A DNA stretch of 64,000 nt from G965214625 sp965214625 (GCA_965214625.1 OZ243962.1:186001-250000), one strand, 5' to 3'. Shown: positions 17,411-27,134, counted from the stretch's first letter. Notes: generated from the letters alone by a model not told the origin. A program made the numbers and translations.

Positions 17411-19597
17411 ATGACCCAGAGCCCAAAGTCACAAGACAACCGTGGTTCCAGCGAATGTACGGAACAGCAAGCCAGTTTGTCCCTCCCTGATCTGGATCTT
17501 CCCGAGCTCTACCTCAATCGGGAGCTTACCTGGCTTGAATTCAACAAGCGGGTTTTGCATGAGGTGACTGATCGTTCCAATCCACTGCTCGAACGAATCA
17601 AGTTCTGCGCCATTTTCGCCTCCAATCTTGATGAATTCTTCATGAAGCGGGTCGGTGGATTGAAGCTGCAGGTCGCCGCCAACTTTACGGAACTGACGGT
17701 TGATGGCCGCTCTCCCCAACAACAGATTGACGAATGCTGTCAACTTGTCAATGAAATTGAATCCTGTCGTGACGCCATACTGCCAGAATTACTCCAGGAA
17801 CTGCTGGCACATGACATTCGTATTCTAGACTACCCGGAACTCGAGACATCACAGAAGGAGCACCTCAGGGATCATTATGTGGAAAATATTTTTCCGCTGG
17901 TGACACCCCAGATATTTGATCCGGCCCACCCCTTTCCTTTCATCTCCAATTTGTCACTGAACATATTGGTGACACTGCCGTCCCCGGATGGCACGGCTGT
18001 TTCATTGGCCCGGGTCAAAGTTCCAGTCGGGACAGGCATCCCGCGATTAATCCAAGTGGACGAGAAGCATCATTTTGTTCCCCTGGAACAGGTGATGGCA
18101 CACAATCTGGACCTGCTTTTTCCGGGAGCCCATGATATTCAATATGATTTCTTTTTCGTGGCAAGAAATGCCAGTGCTGAACGAGAGGAATCCGGAGCCA
18201 ATGACCTGTTGTCGATGATTGAACTGGAATTGCGTGACAGACGTATCGCCCCGATTGTTCGGCTGGTGGTAAACAACGGGATGGATGATGATCGTAAAAA
18301 CATGCTGGCCGCCCAACTGAGACTGAACAACGAACAGGACGTATTTGTGACCAATACCATGATGGCACAGCGTGACCTCATGCAAGTGGCAACCCTTCCG
18401 GTACCCGAGTTGCACGATCCACTCCATCTTCCGGTCAATCATCACCGATTGAAAGATCAGCAAAAGAGCATCTTTTATACTCTCCGTGAACTGAATTCCC
18501 TGTTACTTCAACATCCATATGAATCGTTCACCACTTCGGTGGTCCGATTCCTTGATGAAGCCGCTCACGACCCGAAAGTCAGGGCAATCAAGATGACCCT
18601 TTACCGTACCGATGAGGAAACCCGTATTATCGATTTGCTGGTGGCAGCGGCGAGCAATGGGAAACAGGTGGCTGTTGTGGTCGAACTCAAAGCCAAATTT
18701 GACGAAGCCGCGAACATCATGTGGTCAGAAAGGATGGAAGAGGCGGGTATACACGTGACCTATGGGGTGATTGGGCTGAAAACACACTGCAAGGTCATTT
18801 TGGTGGTCCGGCAGGATTACAATGGGCTGAGGCGTTATGCGCATATCGGTACGGGTAATTATCACGGCGGCACGGCAAAACTGTACTCCGATTTCGGTTT
18901 GCTGACCTGCGAAGAAGACATCGGCCAGGATGTCACGGAATTGTTCAATTATTTGACGACCGGATATGCACCCAAACGACGTTATCACCGGATACTGCCA
19001 GCTCCAAAACTGTTGAAAAAGGCCCTGCTGGCCAAGATAGAGCAAGAAATTCAAAATCACACCAAAGCGCATCCGGGGTTGATACAGATCAAAACGAACG
19101 CGCTGGAGGACAAGGACATTGTCAGGGCGCTCTACGAAGCATCCATCGCTGGCGTCAAGATCGATTTGATTGTGCGGGATACCTGCCGACTGCGACCCGG
19201 TGTACCGGGACTGTCGGAAAATATTTCGGTGATCAGTATTGTTGGGCGATTCCTCGAACACAGTCGAATCTTTTATTTTTACAACAAGGGCAAGGATGAG
19301 TATCTGATCGGGTCCGCAGACCTGATGAAGCGCAACCTGGAAAGTCGGGTAGAAGTGGTCACTCCAGTGTCCAAAACCACCTTAAAGAACGAACTGCGGG
19401 TAGTGTTAAATACGCTGCTTGATGATGACTGCAATGCCTGGGAAATGCAGTCAGACGGAACCTATGTGAAACGGCAACATCAATCTGCGGACAGCATTGG
19501 CAGCCAGCTGAAACAGATTCACTTTGCACAATCCAGGCTGAAAACAAAGCAACACAAAAAATTGCTGCGATCGGTGGGTGTACGCACCAAGAATTAG
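17411..19597 (+). CDS. ppk1: polyphosphate kinase 1
   Basis: 728 residues, the usual PPK1 length plus about 35 extra N-terminal residues. Domains in order: N domain (ELYLNRELTWLEFNKRVLHE), head domain, then C1 and C2 phospholipase-D-like domains. The phosphorylated His is near residue 478 in HIGTGNYH, and the second active-site His near 617 in FLEHSRIFYF. SADLMKRNLESRVEV closes the ATP site. It reversibly polymerises the gamma-phosphate of ATP into polyphosphate. AAAGGAG is 13 bases before the ATG, slightly distant. The 3' end is 4 bases from the convergent ycaR-like gene, and the divergent neighbour is the sulfatase. Confidence 0.95.
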   Translation: MTQSPKSQDNRGSSECTEQQASLSLPDLDLPELYLNRELTWLEFNKRVLHEVTDRSNPLLERIKFCAIFASNLDEFFMKRVGGLKLQVAANFTELTVDGRSPQQQIDECCQLVNEIESCRDAILPELLQELLAHDIRILDYPELETSQKEHLRDHYVENIFPLVTPQIFDPAHPFPFISNLSLNILVTLPSPDGTAVSLARVKVPVGTGIPRLIQVDEKHHFVPLEQVMAHNLDLLFPGAHDIQYDFFFVARNASAEREESGANDLLSMIELELRDRRIAPIVRLVVNNGMDDDRKNMLAAQLRLNNEQDVFVTNTMMAQRDLMQVATLPVPELHDPLHLPVNHHRLKDQQKSIFYTLRELNSLLLQHPYESFTTSVVRFLDEAAHDPKVRAIKMTLYRTDEETRIIDLLVAAASNGKQVAVVVELKAKFDEAANIMWSERMEEAGIHVTYGVIGLKTHCKVILVVRQDYNGLRRYAHIGTGNYHGGTAKLYSDFGLLTCEEDIGQDVTELFNYLTTGYAPKRRYHRILPAPKLLKKALLAKIEQEIQNHTKAHPGLIQIKTNALEDKDIVRALYEASIAGVKIDLIVRDTCRLRPGVPGLSENISVISIVGRFLEHSRIFYFYNKGKDEYLIGSADLMKRNLESRVEVVTPVSKTTLKNELRVVLNTLLDDDCNAWEMQSDGTYVKRQHQSADSIGSQLKQIHFAQSRLKTKQHKKLLRSVGVRTKN

Positions 19598-19601
19598 CGG
19601 A

Positions 19602-19871
19602 TCATTGCCAATTGTCAATCTGGTGGCAGGAAATACTCCGGTCCTCCAGCATAATCGGAATACTGTCCTCGACCGGATAAATGGTGCTTCCATTATCGGT
19701 GATGAGGGCCTCTTTGAGCGGTTCTTTGAGCTGTTCCCCGCCGACCGACTGGATTGCCCCCGCCTCAATCAGACGATTGAGTTTTTCAAGGCGTGACCGC
19801 TCCAGAATCGAGAGCGAGACCTTGGTAATCGGACAGACCAGAACTTCCAACAATTGTCGATGTACGATCAT
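19602..19871 (-). CDS. Trm112/YcaR-family small protein
   Basis: 89 residues beginning MIVHRQLLEVLVCPITK, then an EAGAIQSV segment and STIYPVEDSIPIMLED, the standard layout of Trm112-like proteins (E. coli YcaR). Only one Cys of the usual zinc-binding set is present near the N-terminus, as in many gammaproteobacterial members. An in-frame extension to 20015 adds 48 residues with no family match, so ATG 19871 is chosen. The protein has no settled role in bacteria. It is convergent with ppk1, 4 bases apart. Confidence 0.8.
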   Translation of the reverse strand: MIVHRQLLEVLVCPITKVSLSILERSRLEKLNRLIEAGAIQSVGGEQLKEPLKEALITDNGSTIYPVEDSIPIMLEDRSISCHQIDNWQ

Positions 19872-20210
19872 GTTATCTTGCAATGTAGGCCTATTGATCG
19901 ATAATGTAACACCGTTATCGAATAGGGGATTATATATTTTTATACCCAAAGGAGCACAGCGAATACCGATGCCACCAGTGCTCGCCATCACACCGGACAC
20001 ATGGTATCGATGCAATCCCCAAGATTGGCACTGAGCTTCAATCCAGCCCGGGCTGCTGTTCCATCAACTGCCTACCGGATTGCCCGATTATCCGTTTCGT
20101 TCATTTGATCATGACCCGTATCGCGGGTATAAGCGTCAGTTGATACGTCTTGCAGACCTCCAAACTATTATTTTACAGTGTAAAGGGGATTGTTGTGGCG
20201 TATGTGTCCC
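19872..20210. other. intergenic, no gene seen
   Basis: About 340 bases containing the ycaR-like promoter region and the 3' flank of the desaturase-like gene. No conserved coding frame or terminator is evident. Confidence 0.5.
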
Positions 20211-20987
20211 CTATCGAAACGGTTGTCTGAGCATATGACCGAGCCGGGCCGATTCAGTCGCATTGAACTGGGCCAGTCCGATGTCCATTTCCAAATGTCC
20301 CTTTTGAGGCTGATCGGTATAGCTCGAGAAAAGATGGTCCCACCACGACAGACAGAATCCGAAATTTCGGTTGTGCTCTTCTACCCGCATCGAATGGTGG
20401 ACCCGGTGCATGTCCGGTGTGACGAAAACACACCGGACACATCGATCTACCCACTTCGGTAAATGCAGATTGCTGTGATTAAACATTGAACTGCCATTGA
20501 GAACAATTTCGAAAATGATCACCGCCAGTACCGGGGCACCAAGCAAAATGATGATCGCGGCCTTGATCAGTATTGAAAGCACGATTTCAAATGGATGAAA
20601 CCGTAACCCCGTAGTAACATCAATGGCACTGTCAGCATGATGCATTCGATGAATTCTCCATAAAAACTCGAATCGATGAAACAGGCGATGTTGCCAATAT
20701 ATGGCAATATCCAGAAGGCATACCGAGAGAATGACGCTGGGCCAAAAGGGTATCTCGAACCAGATCAGCAATCCGATTTTATTGAAAATGGCATACAATG
20801 CCGCTTCGACCGCTGTGATCGGCAGCACCGCCAGCATCGATGCATTGATCAACGTCACCGCAAAATTGGAAGGCCATCGTTGTTTTCTCATCACCCGACC
20901 ACGTCGGGGACACATCAGTTCCCAGATAACCATGGTAATCAGAATACCGGTAAAAGCGGTCAATCGAACCAGTATTTCAGGATTCAT
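20211..20987 (-). CDS. sterol desaturase / fatty acid hydroxylase-superfamily protein
   Basis: 258 residues, integral membrane, with the histidine-box set of the superfamily: HRLFH, HRMHHADSAIDVTTGLRFHP, HSNLHLP and HRVHHSMRVEEHNRNFG. These bind a di-iron centre in family members that hydroxylate or desaturate sterols, fatty acids, carotenoids or alkylglycerols. Four to five hydrophobic segments surround the boxes. A TTG at 20999 gives four more residues; the ATG at 20987 is preferred although AGAGGA sits directly against it. The substrate cannot be assigned. No clear operon partner. Confidence 0.85.
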   Translation of the reverse strand: MNPEILVRLTAFTGILITMVIWELMCPRRGRVMRKQRWPSNFAVTLINASMLAVLPITAVEAALYAIFNKIGLLIWFEIPFWPSVILSVCLLDIAIYWQHRLFHRFEFLWRIHRMHHADSAIDVTTGLRFHPFEIVLSILIKAAIIILLGAPVLAVIIFEIVLNGSSMFNHSNLHLPKWVDRCVRCVFVTPDMHRVHHSMRVEEHNRNFGFCLSWWDHLFSSYTDQPQKGHLEMDIGLAQFNATESARLGHMLRQPFR

Positions 20988-21174
20988 TCCTCTGCCCAAT
21001 CAGGATCATTGAATCATCTTTATCAGTCGGCACTGCCATGCATCCTCGATACCATTATGCCATGCGTCAAAATGACTCTTCAGCAATTTGTTTTGCGGAT
21101 TCTCTGATTTCTGATCTGACAACGTATCATAAACCGCATTGCACATTACTTTCATTAATCAGATTTCTCAGTTG

Positions 21175-21276
21175 CTATTTCAATGCTTCTCTTCTCAAGA
21201 GAATCTCGAAATCCAGTGCATAAATCTCTTCTGTCAGCCGTCCGTACCCCCTCAGGAGAAAACCGGATCCCGTCAT
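21175..21276 (-). CDS. possible small ORF (33 aa) downstream of dusA
   Basis: ATG at 21276 follows the stop of the preceding 46-residue ORF (TAGGAGATG arrangement). The product starts MTGSGFLLRGYGRLTEEIY and has an amphipathic, leucine/arginine-rich composition. No family is recognised. It could be a real leaderless small protein or a decayed gene tail. Confidence 0.2.
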   Translation of the reverse strand: MTGSGFLLRGYGRLTEEIYALDFEILLRREALK

Positions 21277-21279
21277 CTC

Positions 21280-21420
21280 CTATAGTGCTTCTCCTTGCAG
21301 GACTGCAGCAACATCGACAAGCGCCGCATCCAGCATGAGACCCATTGTTTCGACAAGCCGTGCTGACCGTCTCCCTGTATGCATGAGTGCAGGCACCCTG
21401 ATCGCCTTCATCGCGTTCAT
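21280..21420 (-). CDS. possible small ORF (46 aa) downstream of dusA
   Basis: Starts 9 bases after the dusA stop on the same strand, with product MNAMKAIRVPALMHTG... ending VLQGEAL. Composition is protein-like (alanine, leucine, valine rich helices) and a second small ORF follows at 21276. Not recognised. Coupling to dusA is possible, but chance is not excluded. Confidence 0.22.
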   Translation of the reverse strand: MNAMKAIRVPALMHTGRRSARLVETMGLMLDAALVDVAAVLQGEAL

Positions 21421-21429
21421 TCAGACTAC

Positions 21430-22500
21430 TTACGCCAAACCTTGCAAGAGACCTGTCCGACCGCATGCTGCGGCCGTCTCACCGACCTTATGTAATGCAG
21501 TCTCAATCTCCCTTCGGTGTGGGTCGACGAACCGAAGTGCTCCTTCAATCACCTCAATGCCTGCCGCCTTGCCGACAGCCTGCTCTGACAAATAACGCCG
21601 CCAGAGCCGACCCCCCGGTTGTCCATGGAACAGACCGAACAGGTGTCGGGTCATATGGCGCAGATAAACACCTTGTGCAAGCTGTTTCTCCACATAAGGC
21701 AGATAGGCCCTGACGATATCGATACGAGATGACGGTGTGTAACCGGCCTGATCCTCCTTTCCGTTATATCGCGCGAGAAACGGATCGACTTCCCGCAACA
21801 TCCAGGGATGATGATAGGCTGCCCTGCCAATCATGATGCCATCGACCTGCTGCAGATGAGAAGCGATCTGGGTCAGACTGGTCACCCCTCCGTTCAAGAT
21901 GAATCGGAGTTCCGGAAAATCATTTTTCAGGCGATAGACCCAGTCATAATGGAGTGGCGGCAGGGTCCTATTTTGTTTCGGACTCAATCCTTTAAGCCAT
22001 GCTTTTCGTGCATGGATAATAAACTTTCGGCAACCTGATTCGGAGACCAGACGGATAAAATGCACCAGTTCCGGATAACTGTCCCTGTCGTCAATGCCGA
22101 GACGTGTTTTGACCGTGACCGGAATCGAAACCGCCTCACTCATGGCGGCGACGCAATCCGCAACCCGTTGAGGCTCCCCCATCAGGCAGGCACCAAAGTG
22201 GCCATTTTTAACCCGGTCACTGGGACAACCGACATTCATATTCACTTCATCATAGCCATATTGTTCAATCAATTTGGCACAGTTGGCCAGTTGGTCGGGA
22301 TCACTCCCACCGAGTTGGGCCGCCAGCGGATGTTCCGATTCGTCGAACGCAATGAACCGTTCCGTGTCACCGTATAGAAGGGCGCCGGTGACGATCATCT
22401 CACTGTATAGCCGGATCTCCCGGGAAAACAATCGAAGAAAGGCCCGGCAATGACGGTCGGTGACCTCAATCATCGGTGCGACAGCTATTTCTTTGTTCAA
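21430..22500 (-). CDS. dusA: tRNA-dihydrouridine synthase DusA
   Basis: 356 residues, FMN-dependent TIM-barrel enzyme reducing uridines at positions 20/20a of the tRNA D-loop. It starts with the DusA signature MNKEIAVAPMIEVTDRHCR; the catalytic Cys92 is in NMNVGCPSDRV and is followed by HFGACLMGEP. KTRLGIDD, FIIHARKAWLKGLSPKQNR and FILNGGVTS are FMN/tRNA-binding elements specific to DusA rather than DusB or DusC. No neighbouring gene appears functionally linked. Confidence 0.93.
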   Translation of the reverse strand: MNKEIAVAPMIEVTDRHCRAFLRLFSREIRLYSEMIVTGALLYGDTERFIAFDESEHPLAAQLGGSDPDQLANCAKLIEQYGYDEVNMNVGCPSDRVKNGHFGACLMGEPQRVADCVAAMSEAVSIPVTVKTRLGIDDRDSYPELVHFIRLVSESGCRKFIIHARKAWLKGLSPKQNRTLPPLHYDWVYRLKNDFPELRFILNGGVTSLTQIASHLQQVDGIMIGRAAYHHPWMLREVDPFLARYNGKEDQAGYTPSSRIDIVRAYLPYVEKQLAQGVYLRHMTRHLFGLFHGQPGGRLWRRYLSEQAVGKAAGIEVIEGALRFVDPHRREIETALHKVGETAAACGRTGLLQGLA

Positions 22501-22907
22501 AACCAGGCAGATAATGGAAATGAAATTTTATTTTATCATCAAAATCGGTTGATCCTGTTTCCTTCGTCAAGCATGCCCTGAACCTCCGGATCGTTTTGAC
22601 AGAAACCACTCCCCGTGCGCATCCCTCCCCTGCAATAACGTCGTGGATTCAGCAGATTCGCGTTACCGCTGAGTATGTTGTCAACAACACAAAACAACCA
22701 ATCCCCCGAATCACACAGTCACCACCCGTGTTACCTGTGCCGGATTTTGAGACCGCTGGCCAGATTCTGTCGTTCAATATCCGGTACCGGCCGTTCACGA
22801 CATCATCTTGTGATTGTGGTTCTGACCGCGCATTTTAATTGCAATAACCGGTTGATTTTATCGTGCAATACCGCCACTCTACGTTTTTTCAATCTGGAAT
22901 AGATGCT
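22501..22907. other. intergenic between dusA and gshA
   Basis: Divergent promoter region of about 400 bases. It contains short open frames without recognisable protein features. No repeat or riboswitch-like element was recognised. Confidence 0.5.
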
Positions 22908-24506
22908 GTGCTTCAACATACCGAGGAAAAACTGGAACGGCTGATCGGAAAAGGCGCAGAGACCCATCTCGATCAACTACAGCGCGGTCTGGAAAAAGAA
23001 AGCCTCAGGGTGGACGACAACGGTTTGCTTGCGCAGACCTCCCATCCCAAGGCACTGGGCTCTGCACTGACCCACTCATCCATCACCACCGACTATTCTG
23101 AGGCATTACTGGAATTCGTGACCCCGGTCCATACCGACCCTGAAGCACTGCTCCAGGAACTGTATGATATCCATCATTACACCTATCAGCATCTTGACGG
23201 TGAGAAATTGTGGGTCAACAGCATGCCCTGCATCGTCGAGAGTGAACAGAAAATCCCGATCGCCCGCTACGGAACATCGAATGTCGCGAAAATGAAAGAG
23301 GCCTATCGACGTGGTCTGGGTCATCGATATGGCCGACTCATGCAGACCATTGCGGGCATTCACTTCAATTTTTCTCTTCCTGACCGCTTTTGGGAAGATT
23401 ATCTGGAAGCCGATAACGAGCACGAGCTACAGACACAGCGATCCGACCAGTACTTCGGCCTGATACGTAATTTTCACCGTCTTTCCTGGCTTGGATGCTA
23501 TCTCTTTGGTGCCTCTCCGGCGGTCTGCAAATCCTTCCTGCAGGGGCGGCAGCATGCACTGAATGATTTTGATCTTCACAGTCTGTATGCACCCAATGCA
23601 ACGTCATTGCGATTGAGCGGGCTGGGGTACAGCAATAATGCACAGGCCACAATCAATATTGGCTACAACGGTGTCGATGATTTTGTCAAATCGCTGAAGC
23701 ACGCCATTCAGACCGTCAATCCGGACTATGAAAAATTCGGTATCAAAGTGAACGGGAAATATCAACAGCTCAATGCCAACCGGCTACAGATTGAAAACGA
23801 GTTTTATTCCGTGATTCGTCCAAAGCGGGTCACCGCATCAGGAGAAAGTCCCTCCAATGCACTGCGCCAGCGTGGCGTGCAATACGTGGAAGTAAGAAGT
23901 CTCGATCTGAATCCGTTTGATCCCATCGGCATCAACAAAGCCTGTATCCACTTTTTCGATACGTTATTGATGTATTGCCTCTTGTCAGACAGTCCTCGGA
24001 TTGACGATCGGGAATGGGCGATGACTGCCGACAATCGGAATCGGGTTGTGATGCATGGTCGGAAACCAGGACTTAATTTACAGATTGGCGGGACCGAGAA
24101 ACCGTTCAGCGAACTTGCACTGCTTGTTTTGGAACAGATGAGACCCATCGCCGAACTGTTGGCTACCCAGACACGTGACAGAGGCTATGTTGATTCACTG
24201 AACCGCCAGGTGGAAAAAATTCATGAGCCGGCATTCACTCCGTCGGCACGAATCATTACCCGAATGCAGGAAAACAGGATCAGTTTTTATGAGTTTGCGA
24301 TGGGCATGGCCGAACAGCATGAAACACTTTTTCGGCAATCCCCTCAAAATACGGAAACGCATCGTGACCTGGCACATCAAGCAGAGAGGTCGCTGAACCA
24401 ACAGGCCGAAATAGAGGCACGTGATGTCACCGATTTCGATACATTTTTAGCCGATTATTTTTTTCGGCAGAACCACCAACCGCCCTGTTGTGGCGGGCAA
24501 TGCTGA
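22908..24506 (+). CDS. gshA: glutamate-cysteine ligase
   Basis: 532 residues from GTG 22908. It makes gamma-glutamylcysteine, the first step of glutathione synthesis. Family motifs: LQRGLEKESLRV, GSALTHSSITTDYSEALLEFVTP, GIHFNFSLPDRFW, YAPNATSLRLSGLGY and YVEVRSLDLNPFDP, all as in E. coli GshA. The frame extends to GTG 22863, but GTG 22908 has GGA 9 bases upstream and gives an N-terminus close in length to E. coli GshA. The C-terminal tail ends in PPCCGGQC, a cysteine-rich end that is unusual for the family. It is followed by a trans-sulfuration PLP enzyme, so the pair links cysteine supply with glutathione. Confidence 0.93.
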   Translation: MLQHTEEKLERLIGKGAETHLDQLQRGLEKESLRVDDNGLLAQTSHPKALGSALTHSSITTDYSEALLEFVTPVHTDPEALLQELYDIHHYTYQHLDGEKLWVNSMPCIVESEQKIPIARYGTSNVAKMKEAYRRGLGHRYGRLMQTIAGIHFNFSLPDRFWEDYLEADNEHELQTQRSDQYFGLIRNFHRLSWLGCYLFGASPAVCKSFLQGRQHALNDFDLHSLYAPNATSLRLSGLGYSNNAQATINIGYNGVDDFVKSLKHAIQTVNPDYEKFGIKVNGKYQQLNANRLQIENEFYSVIRPKRVTASGESPSNALRQRGVQYVEVRSLDLNPFDPIGINKACIHFFDTLLMYCLLSDSPRIDDREWAMTADNRNRVVMHGRKPGLNLQIGGTEKPFSELALLVLEQMRPIAELLATQTRDRGYVDSLNRQVEKIHEPAFTPSARIITRMQENRISFYEFAMGMAEQHETLFRQSPQNTETHRDLAHQAERSLNQQAEIEARDVTDFDTFLADYFFRQNHQPPCCGGQC

Positions 24507-24750
24507 TCCTGATTCCACTGAAGTGATCGGCGTTACACGGATTCTTGCTGGATGGGTTCCCGTTGCTTGAAAGTCTTATTTTGATGTCCCATGCAGAAGC
24601 GATGAGAGAGAAATTGATCGGAAAATGCTGCCTTGTGTGCTTCCAGTGCGTCCGGTGTCTTTTTCCTGCTTGCACGGGATGATAGAATTCGCCTCTTGTC
24701 ATCCGGTACCGAACCGACAATTAACCTGAAACACATACAATAATCCACCT

Positions 24751-25923
24751 ATGAACACCGAACGGAAAGCCCATTTCAAAACGCGAGAAGTACATGCAGG
24801 TGTCCGACCCGACCCAGTCACCGGTGCTATTTTGACGCCGATTTACCAGTCGACAACCTATGTTCAGGAATCGGTTGATCAATACCTCGAAAAGGGTTAT
24901 TCCTACAGCCGGTCCGGCAATCCAACCGTGACCGCACTGGAAGACAGAATTACCGATCTTGAAGGCGGTATTGGCAGTGCCTGCTTTGCGACAGGCATGT
25001 CGGCAACCAGCGCCACGATGATGGCACTGCTCAATCAAGGGGATCACGCGGTATTATCCGATGTGGTCTATGGCGGGACGCATCGGGTTTCGACAAAAGT
25101 GCTCAGTCGATTTGGGGTCGAATTCACGTTCGTTGATACCTCCGAACCCAATAATGTCAAGGAAGCGATTCGGAACAATACCCGACTGATTTTCACGGAG
25201 ACACCCGCAAATCCCACCCTGAAACTCACTGATATTGCGGCGGTTTCTGAAATCGCCCAGGCCAAAGAGATACCGCATGTGGTTGATAATACGTTTCTCA
25301 CCCCATACTACCAACGCCCTTTGGAACTCGGCGCCGATGTCTCGCTACACAGTACCACCAAGTTTATGGAGGGCCATAACGTGAGTGTCGGTGGCTCCAT
25401 CACCGCCAAAGACGACGAGTTGCTCGAATCAATCAAATTTGTTCGAAACTGTCTTGGATCGAATATGACACCGATGGTTGCGTTTTATACGCTCCAGGGT
25501 TGTAAAACCATGAGTACGCGATTGGAGGCGCAATCCGCTAATGCTCGAAAAATCGCTGAGTTTCTGGAAACCCATCCGATGGTAGGACAGGTCGCCTATC
25601 CCGGTCTCGATTCCTTCCCACAAAAAGCACTGGCCGACAAACAGGCCAGCGGCCATGGATCCATGCTCTGGTTCGAAGTCAAGGGGGGTGTCTTGGCAGG
25701 CAAGCAATTGATGGATACCCTGCAGTTATGGAGTCTCGCTGAAAACCTAGGGTCGGTCGAGTCGCTGGTAACCCATTCAGTGACCATGACCCATGCCGAC
25801 ATGCCAAGAGAGGAACGTATGGCGGCCGGCATCACCGACGGGCTGGTACGATTATCAGCCGGACTCGAATCAGCGGATGATCTGATCAGCGATCTGAAAC
25901 AGGCATTGGATGGCTTGTCATAG
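24751..25923 (+). CDS. trans-sulfuration PLP enzyme (cystathionine gamma-lyase/gamma-synthase family)
   Basis: 390 residues of the Cys/Met metabolism PLP family. PLP-binding Lys204 lies in HSTTKFMEGHN; YSRSGNPTVTALE, ATGMSATSA and VVDNTFLTP are the cofactor and substrate loop motifs, and SLGSVESLVTHSVTMTH is represented as LGSVESLVTHSVTMTH. The sequence is closest in style to cystathionine gamma-lyase/gamma-synthase (MetB/MccB group); discrimination between these activities is not possible by eye. Located 244 bases after gshA on the same strand. Likely role is interconversion of homocysteine/cystathionine and cysteine. Confidence 0.88.
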   Translation: MNTERKAHFKTREVHAGVRPDPVTGAILTPIYQSTTYVQESVDQYLEKGYSYSRSGNPTVTALEDRITDLEGGIGSACFATGMSATSATMMALLNQGDHAVLSDVVYGGTHRVSTKVLSRFGVEFTFVDTSEPNNVKEAIRNNTRLIFTETPANPTLKLTDIAAVSEIAQAKEIPHVVDNTFLTPYYQRPLELGADVSLHSTTKFMEGHNVSVGGSITAKDDELLESIKFVRNCLGSNMTPMVAFYTLQGCKTMSTRLEAQSANARKIAEFLETHPMVGQVAYPGLDSFPQKALADKQASGHGSMLWFEVKGGVLAGKQLMDTLQLWSLAENLGSVESLVTHSVTMTHADMPREERMAAGITDGLVRLSAGLESADDLISDLKQALDGLS

Positions 25924-26028
25924 AAATTGACCTGACCAGTTCAATATTCAGTCTCGATGCTCCTTATTAACTGGTGACATCGCAACTGGCCTGTCAGCCA
26001 ATCGGCTTCATAGTTCTGGCTGTTCCCT

Positions 26029-26105
26029 GCCCCGGTAGCTCAGTTGGATAGAGCAGCCGCCTCCTAAGCGGCAGGTCGGAGGTTCGAATCCTCTCTGGGG
26101 CGCCA
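26029..26105 (+). tRNA. tRNA-Arg (anticodon CCT)
   Basis: A full 77-base cloverleaf. The 7-base acceptor stem GCCCCGG pairs with CTGGGGC (one G-T). The D-arm contains AGCTCAGTTGGATAGAGC. The anticodon stem GCCGC/GCGGC encloses loop CTCCTAA with anticodon CCT, reading AGG. The T-arm is GGAGG-TTCGAAT-CCTCT. The CCA end is encoded. It stands alone, with a decayed reading frame about 140 bases downstream. Confidence 0.95.
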
Positions 26106-26245
26106 ATTCCTGTCTTCAATCGATTCGGGGCCCCCGATCCTGATAGACGGATAATTTTCACGATCGTTGTTTGCAGGTGGAGCGGAGCAGTTGAATAGCC
26201 CGCATAAAATTTCAAGGGATAGCGCTGTCGCTCCGACTTGTTTCA

Positions 26246-26512
26246 ATGGGACAAAAACGCACGCCTGATCTGGACTTCCATCACCCAACCGCAGGCACCC
26301 CCATTATACAAGAGATTGCGGTGAAAGCAGTCGTGTAGGGCGTGCGGTTGACCGCAATCATGCTCGCAAAACACGGGTTCATCAACACACCATCCCTGAG
26401 CGGTCTTACAGGGGAACACATTGCCACCTGGAACAGGGAGGAATATCGATGGTTACATCGGGGCGTTGAAGAGGCAGTTGCCAATGAGCGATCTGTCAGG
26501 CTTGATACATAA
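26246..26512 (+). pseudogene. decayed reading frame downstream of tRNA-Arg
   Basis: A frame starting ATG at 26246 reads as a credible protein (MGQKRTPDLDFHHPTAG..., later LAKHGF, SLSGLTGEHIATWNREEYRW) for 88 codons. It is interrupted once by TAG at 26336-26338 and ends with TAA at 26510. The original family is not recognised. Its position just after a tRNA gene could mean the remnant of an inserted segment, but no integrase or attachment repeat was seen. Confidence 0.35.
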
Positions 26513-26565
26513 TCTGGTTATGGCAAAATTCGGTACCCCCGATCTCCGTTACCAACTTGACAGAC

Positions 26566-26952
26566 ATGACCACAGAACAGCCCTGTAAATTTTGTTCTCC
26601 AAGCGGAGAAAGAACGCTCATCAAAGGCAAGTTGGGTTTTGTAGCATGGGATCGTCACCCAGTCAATAAAGGCCATTTTCTGGTGATTCCCTACCGTCAT
26701 TTTTCTGATTACTTTGATATCACCGAAGAGGAACGAAATGAGCTATGGTCCCTGGTCGAATCCGGAAAGAAAATTGTTGAAAAACAGTATCAACCAGACG
26801 GTTACAATATCGGCATTAATGTCGGGAAATGGGCCGGACAGTCCATTGCACACCTGCATATTCACATCATACCGAGGTTCAAGGGCGATGTTGAAAACCC
26901 CCAAGGCGGTGTACGGGCTGTGATTCCCGGAAGGCAACGATATCCCAGATAG
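26566..26952 (+). CDS. HIT-family hydrolase
   Basis: 128 residues. The histidine-triad motif is HLHIHIIPRF (HxHxHxx), preceded by WDRHPVNKGHFLVIPYRH, as in bacterial HIT nucleotide hydrolases related to Hint and Fhit. CKFC near the N-terminus resembles the zinc-associated Cys pair found in part of the family. Likely activity is hydrolysis of dinucleoside polyphosphates or nucleoside phosphoramidates. A TTG at 26557 adds three residues; ATG 26566 is chosen, without a clear ribosome site. Monocistronic. Confidence 0.87.
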   Translation: MTTEQPCKFCSPSGERTLIKGKLGFVAWDRHPVNKGHFLVIPYRHFSDYFDITEEERNELWSLVESGKKIVEKQYQPDGYNIGINVGKWAGQSIAHLHIHIIPRFKGDVENPQGGVRAVIPGRQRYPR

Positions 26953-27090
26953 CCCGACCCGACTGACTCACCAGGTAATTTAAGACCAGCAACGGCAACG
27001 AAGAATATCTTGCCTCAGGTTATCTTGGGATAACCATCATTATCACTAAACATACCAATAATTTATGGCTTTTCTTAAATCTGTTTTCTT

Positions 27091-27127
27091 GAAAAAACAG
27101 CCTGCACATATCGCGCAGGCTGTTTCA
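27091..27127 (-). terminator. rho-independent terminator of the DppA-like gene
   Basis: Inverted repeat AAACAGCCTGC (27095-27105) / GCAGGCTGTTT (27115-27125). On the minus strand the stem is followed by a run of T residues. It lies directly after the stop at 27135, in correct orientation. Confidence 0.85.
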
Positions 27128-27134
27128 TTTGATA

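Noticed and set aside
24480..24498. CCGCC/GGCGG hairpin at the end of gshA as a terminator
   Set aside because: It lies inside the coding sequence and has no T-run.
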